Source of the DNA: Antrihabitans auranticaus
Lineage (GTDB): Bacteria; Actinomycetota; Actinomycetes; Mycobacteriales; Mycobacteriaceae
Length of the DNA stretch: 64,000 nt
Assembly (NCBI RefSeq): GCF_016481275.1
Contig: NZ_JAEMNW010000002.1
Location: 186,001 to 250,000, forward strand
Direction of reading: 5' to 3'
Shown: positions 62,400 through 64,000 of the stretch, in pieces
Layout of the letters: each line of letters begins with the position of its first letter
Numbering within the stretch: the first letter of the stretch is position 1
Notes under the pieces: model-generated
Database searches by the model: none
Seen by the model: the letters and a program-made list of their open reading frames with translations, nothing else
Told to the model about the DNA's origin: nothing
Position numbers and translations under genes: made by a program

Positions 62400-63728
62400 T
62401 TACGTGCCAAATTCTCCAAATGGGACAGATGTGACTGAAGAGGTAGAAGCTCGCAAATCGTTACGATTTTGCGTCAGTCGACCCACTGTTGAGGCGACGC
62501 GAAGTACGTATGCATCCCGTGGATTCATCGGGTCGCGACCCGTGATCTCTGCGATTCGTTTCAAACGGTAACGAACGGTATTTGGATGAACAAACAGTAC
62601 GCGTGCGCAGGTTTCGACAGCCCCGCCGCAGTCTAGATACGCATCGAGGGTGTCCGCAAGGGCTGATCCGGCCGCCACAAGAGGAATCACCAAATGCTCG
62701 TTCAGAGTAGTCACAGCAGCCGGATCTCCGAGTAAGGCGCGCTCGGGAAGCAACTCTGCCGCGTTGACCGGACGCGGCGCCCCGCGCCACCCGGAGACCG
62801 CTGCCATGCCCGCAAGCGCCTCGGTAGCGCTCGTATGCGCGGCGCTCAGAGTCCGGGTGGTGGGACCGATGACCACCGGCCCATCGGAGAACGCGCCGAG
62901 CAGGTCGGTCAGGAACGTGACGCTCGCCGAGCCCTCGTGCAATTCGCCGCTGACGACCGTCACAAGACGCGAACCCTGCACCACCGCGAGCGCGGCCCGG
63001 CCGTGCTTCTGCGCGATCGTGTGCATGAGGCCGACGACGAGGACACCCTGGTCCTCCGGCGGTGTTCCGACGAGAACGGTGGCGGGGGCGGTGGCATCCC
63101 AGTTGAGTGTCGCGGCGCGCGACAACATGTCCGACCCGGTGTCGCCGCGCACGACGGCGTCGACCACGAGCGCCTCGAGCCGCGTATCCCACGCGCCGCG
63201 AGATTCCGCCGCACTCGCATAGACCGAGGCTGCAGCGAAGCCGAGCTCACGCCCGTAGCGCAGGACCGCCTCCGTCAATGCGACAAGCTGGCGATCGTTT
63301 CGGGCCAGGGCGGGCAGATAGTGCTCGAAGAACTCCATCGCGACTCGGACCATGTCCACGGTTTGGCGCAATGTCAGCCTGCGTGCGAGGTCCTGTGGCC
63401 CCTGGAAGGCGTCCAAACTGAAACGGATGTCGCTTTCCGGATTCTGTAGCCACTCGAGAAAGTTGACGACGGCTGTCTGCACGAGCATCTGGACGCTTGC
63501 CCGCTGATGCGCATCGAGGTCCGCGAAGAACGGGAGCTGATCCTGCATCGACGTCACGGCTTCGGTCGACAACCGGCCCGAGAACTGCTTCACGCGCCGC
63601 AGCAGAGTGTCCGGCAGCGGGTCGCGATTCTGTCGCGCGGGGGAGAGAGCAGCTACCGGCAGGTATACCTCGGTCTCCGAGCTGGGCTCGACGTCCTTGC
63701 GCCCGGTCGGCGGTAGTTGCTCGGCCAT
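62400..63728 (-). CDS. PucR-family transcriptional regulator of the fabD operon (Rv2242-like)
   Basis: A 442-residue regulator. N-terminal and central helical/GGDEF-like domain, then the C-terminal PucR HTH: LDAYLDCGGAVETCARVLFVHPNTVRYRLKRIAEITGRDP. M. tuberculosis Rv2242 and the FasR activator of Streptomyces hold this position before fabD. It probably activates the fatty-acid operon in response to acyl metabolites. A 12-bp hairpin ends 9 bp before its ATG. The last 30 residues (LTQNRNDLRASTSSV...) are less conserved. Confidence 0.88.
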   Translation of the reverse strand: MAEQLPPTGRKDVEPSSETEVYLPVAALSPARQNRDPLPDTLLRRVKQFSGRLSTEAVTSMQDQLPFFADLDAHQRASVQMLVQTAVVNFLEWLQNPESDIRFSLDAFQGPQDLARRLTLRQTVDMVRVAMEFFEHYLPALARNDRQLVALTEAVLRYGRELGFAAASVYASAAESRGAWDTRLEALVVDAVVRGDTGSDMLSRAATLNWDATAPATVLVGTPPEDQGVLVVGLMHTIAQKHGRAALAVVQGSRLVTVVSGELHEGSASVTFLTDLLGAFSDGPVVIGPTTRTLSAAHTSATEALAGMAAVSGWRGAPRPVNAAELLPERALLGDPAAVTTLNEHLVIPLVAAGSALADTLDAYLDCGGAVETCARVLFVHPNTVRYRLKRIAEITGRDPMNPRDAYVLRVASTVGRLTQNRNDLRASTSSVTSVPFGEFGT

Positions 63729-63736
63729 GACAGAAA

Positions 63737-63768
63737 CCTACGCTCCCCACTTCTGCGGGGAGCGTAGG
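63737..63768 (-). terminator. Strong hairpin between aceE and the PucR-type gene
   Basis: A perfect 12-bp stem CCTACGCTCCCC / GGGGAGCGTAGG with an 8-nt loop. On the minus strand it is followed by TTTCTGTC and then the ATG at 63728. It can act as an aceE terminator; it also masks a GGGGAG that might serve as ribosome binding site. Confidence 0.65.
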
Positions 63769-63784
63769 GACCTGCGATCGGTGC

Positions 63785-64000
63785 TCACGCGTCGCCGGGC
63801 TCCGAGGTGTCCTCCGGTGCTGCGAGGACGTCGTCGATGCCGTACTTCGTCGCGGCCTCCACCGCCTTCGACCTGTCGACCTCGCCGCTGCGCGCGAGCG
63901 CGGCGAGAACAGCGACGGTGATCGACTGCGCGTCGATGTTGAAAACGCGTCGCGCGGCAGTGCGCGTGTCGGAAAACCCGAATCCGTCGGCACCGAGGGT
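63785..64000 (-). CDS. aceE: Pyruvate dehydrogenase E1 component, C-terminal 71 residues (partial)
   Basis: Translation of the last 216 bases on the minus strand gives [25 protein letters not shown]... ending EPGDA, the standard C-terminus of homodimeric E1 (AceE). It oxidatively decarboxylates pyruvate with thiamine diphosphate in the pyruvate dehydrogenase complex. The gene continues beyond the right edge. The aceE-regulator-fabD order equals that of M. tuberculosis. Confidence 0.92.
   Translation of the reverse strand, partial: TLGADGFGFSDTRTAARRVFNIDAQSITVAVLAALARSGEVDRSKAVEAATKYGIDDVLAAPEDTSEPGDA

Overview
This is a high-GC actinobacterial chromosome segment, most likely from a mycolic-acid-producing member of the Mycobacteriales (Rhodococcus/Nocardia-like). 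The reasons are: an aceE - PucR regulator - fabD - acpM - kas - accD6 block and a DUF3145 gene as in mycobacteria; a complete mce operon (yrbEA, yrbEB, mceA-F, mce-associated protein); an EphD-type hydrolase/reductase fusion; an NDMA-dependent alcohol dehydrogenase; an F420-type LLM enzyme; and frequent GTG starts with 4-bp start/stop overlaps. I see no rRNA, tRNA, CRISPR array or insertion sequence.

1-17 kb is an inositol catabolic island. It holds three Gfo/Idh/MocA dehydrogenases, two TIM-barrel isomerase/dehydratase-type genes, a sugar ABC transporter, a LacI regulator, a GntR regulator (IolR type), and iolC - aldolase - iolB - iolD - iolG - mmsA. Together these would import inositol, oxidise it to inosose, dehydrate it, open the ring, isomerise, phosphorylate and cleave it, and send malonic semialdehyde to acetyl-CoA. 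An identical 24-bp element lies in front of the ABC operon and of iolC, and two near-identical palindromes lie between the LacI gene and its divergent dehydrogenase. A G-rich array of nine imperfect repeats fills the gap between two convergent units at 2.1-2.86 kb.

17-25 kb is a mixed region: a GtrA-like membrane protein, a small unknown gene, a TetR regulator, a di-iron PF10118-like enzyme, the EphD-like fusion, a divergent trans-acting enoyl reductase-like gene, and an acyl-CoA synthetase. 25-41 kb, almost all on the minus strand, is a lipid-uptake region: the mce operon, a secreted S15/CocE-type hydrolase carrying a frameshift, a secreted LIP lipase, an unknown protein, an SDR, a TetR regulator and a UbiB/ABC1 kinase. 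Three promoters here share the same operator at exactly the same place between their -35 and -10 boxes.

41-50 kb holds two overlapping TetR genes, a DUF4873 gene, and a redox operon (two AurF-like di-iron proteins, a Baeyer-Villiger-type flavin monooxygenase, an SDR, a KshB-like reductase). The operon is followed by an LLM oxidoreductase and a SRPBCC protein. A 29-bp palindrome in front of this operon recurs in front of the PF10118 gene and between EphD and the enoyl reductase, suggesting one regulon. 50-58 kb has a fused PabA-PabB enzyme, an aminoglycoside-phosphotransferase-like protein, a DinB-like protein, an NDMA-alcohol dehydrogenase with a KstR-like site, a beta-lactamase-like hydrolase, DUF3145 and an acidic disordered protein.

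58-64 kb (minus strand) is the mycolic/fatty-acid elongation block: aceE (3' end), PucR-type regulator, fabD, acpM, kas, accD6. It has notable RNA hairpins in three of its intergenic gaps.
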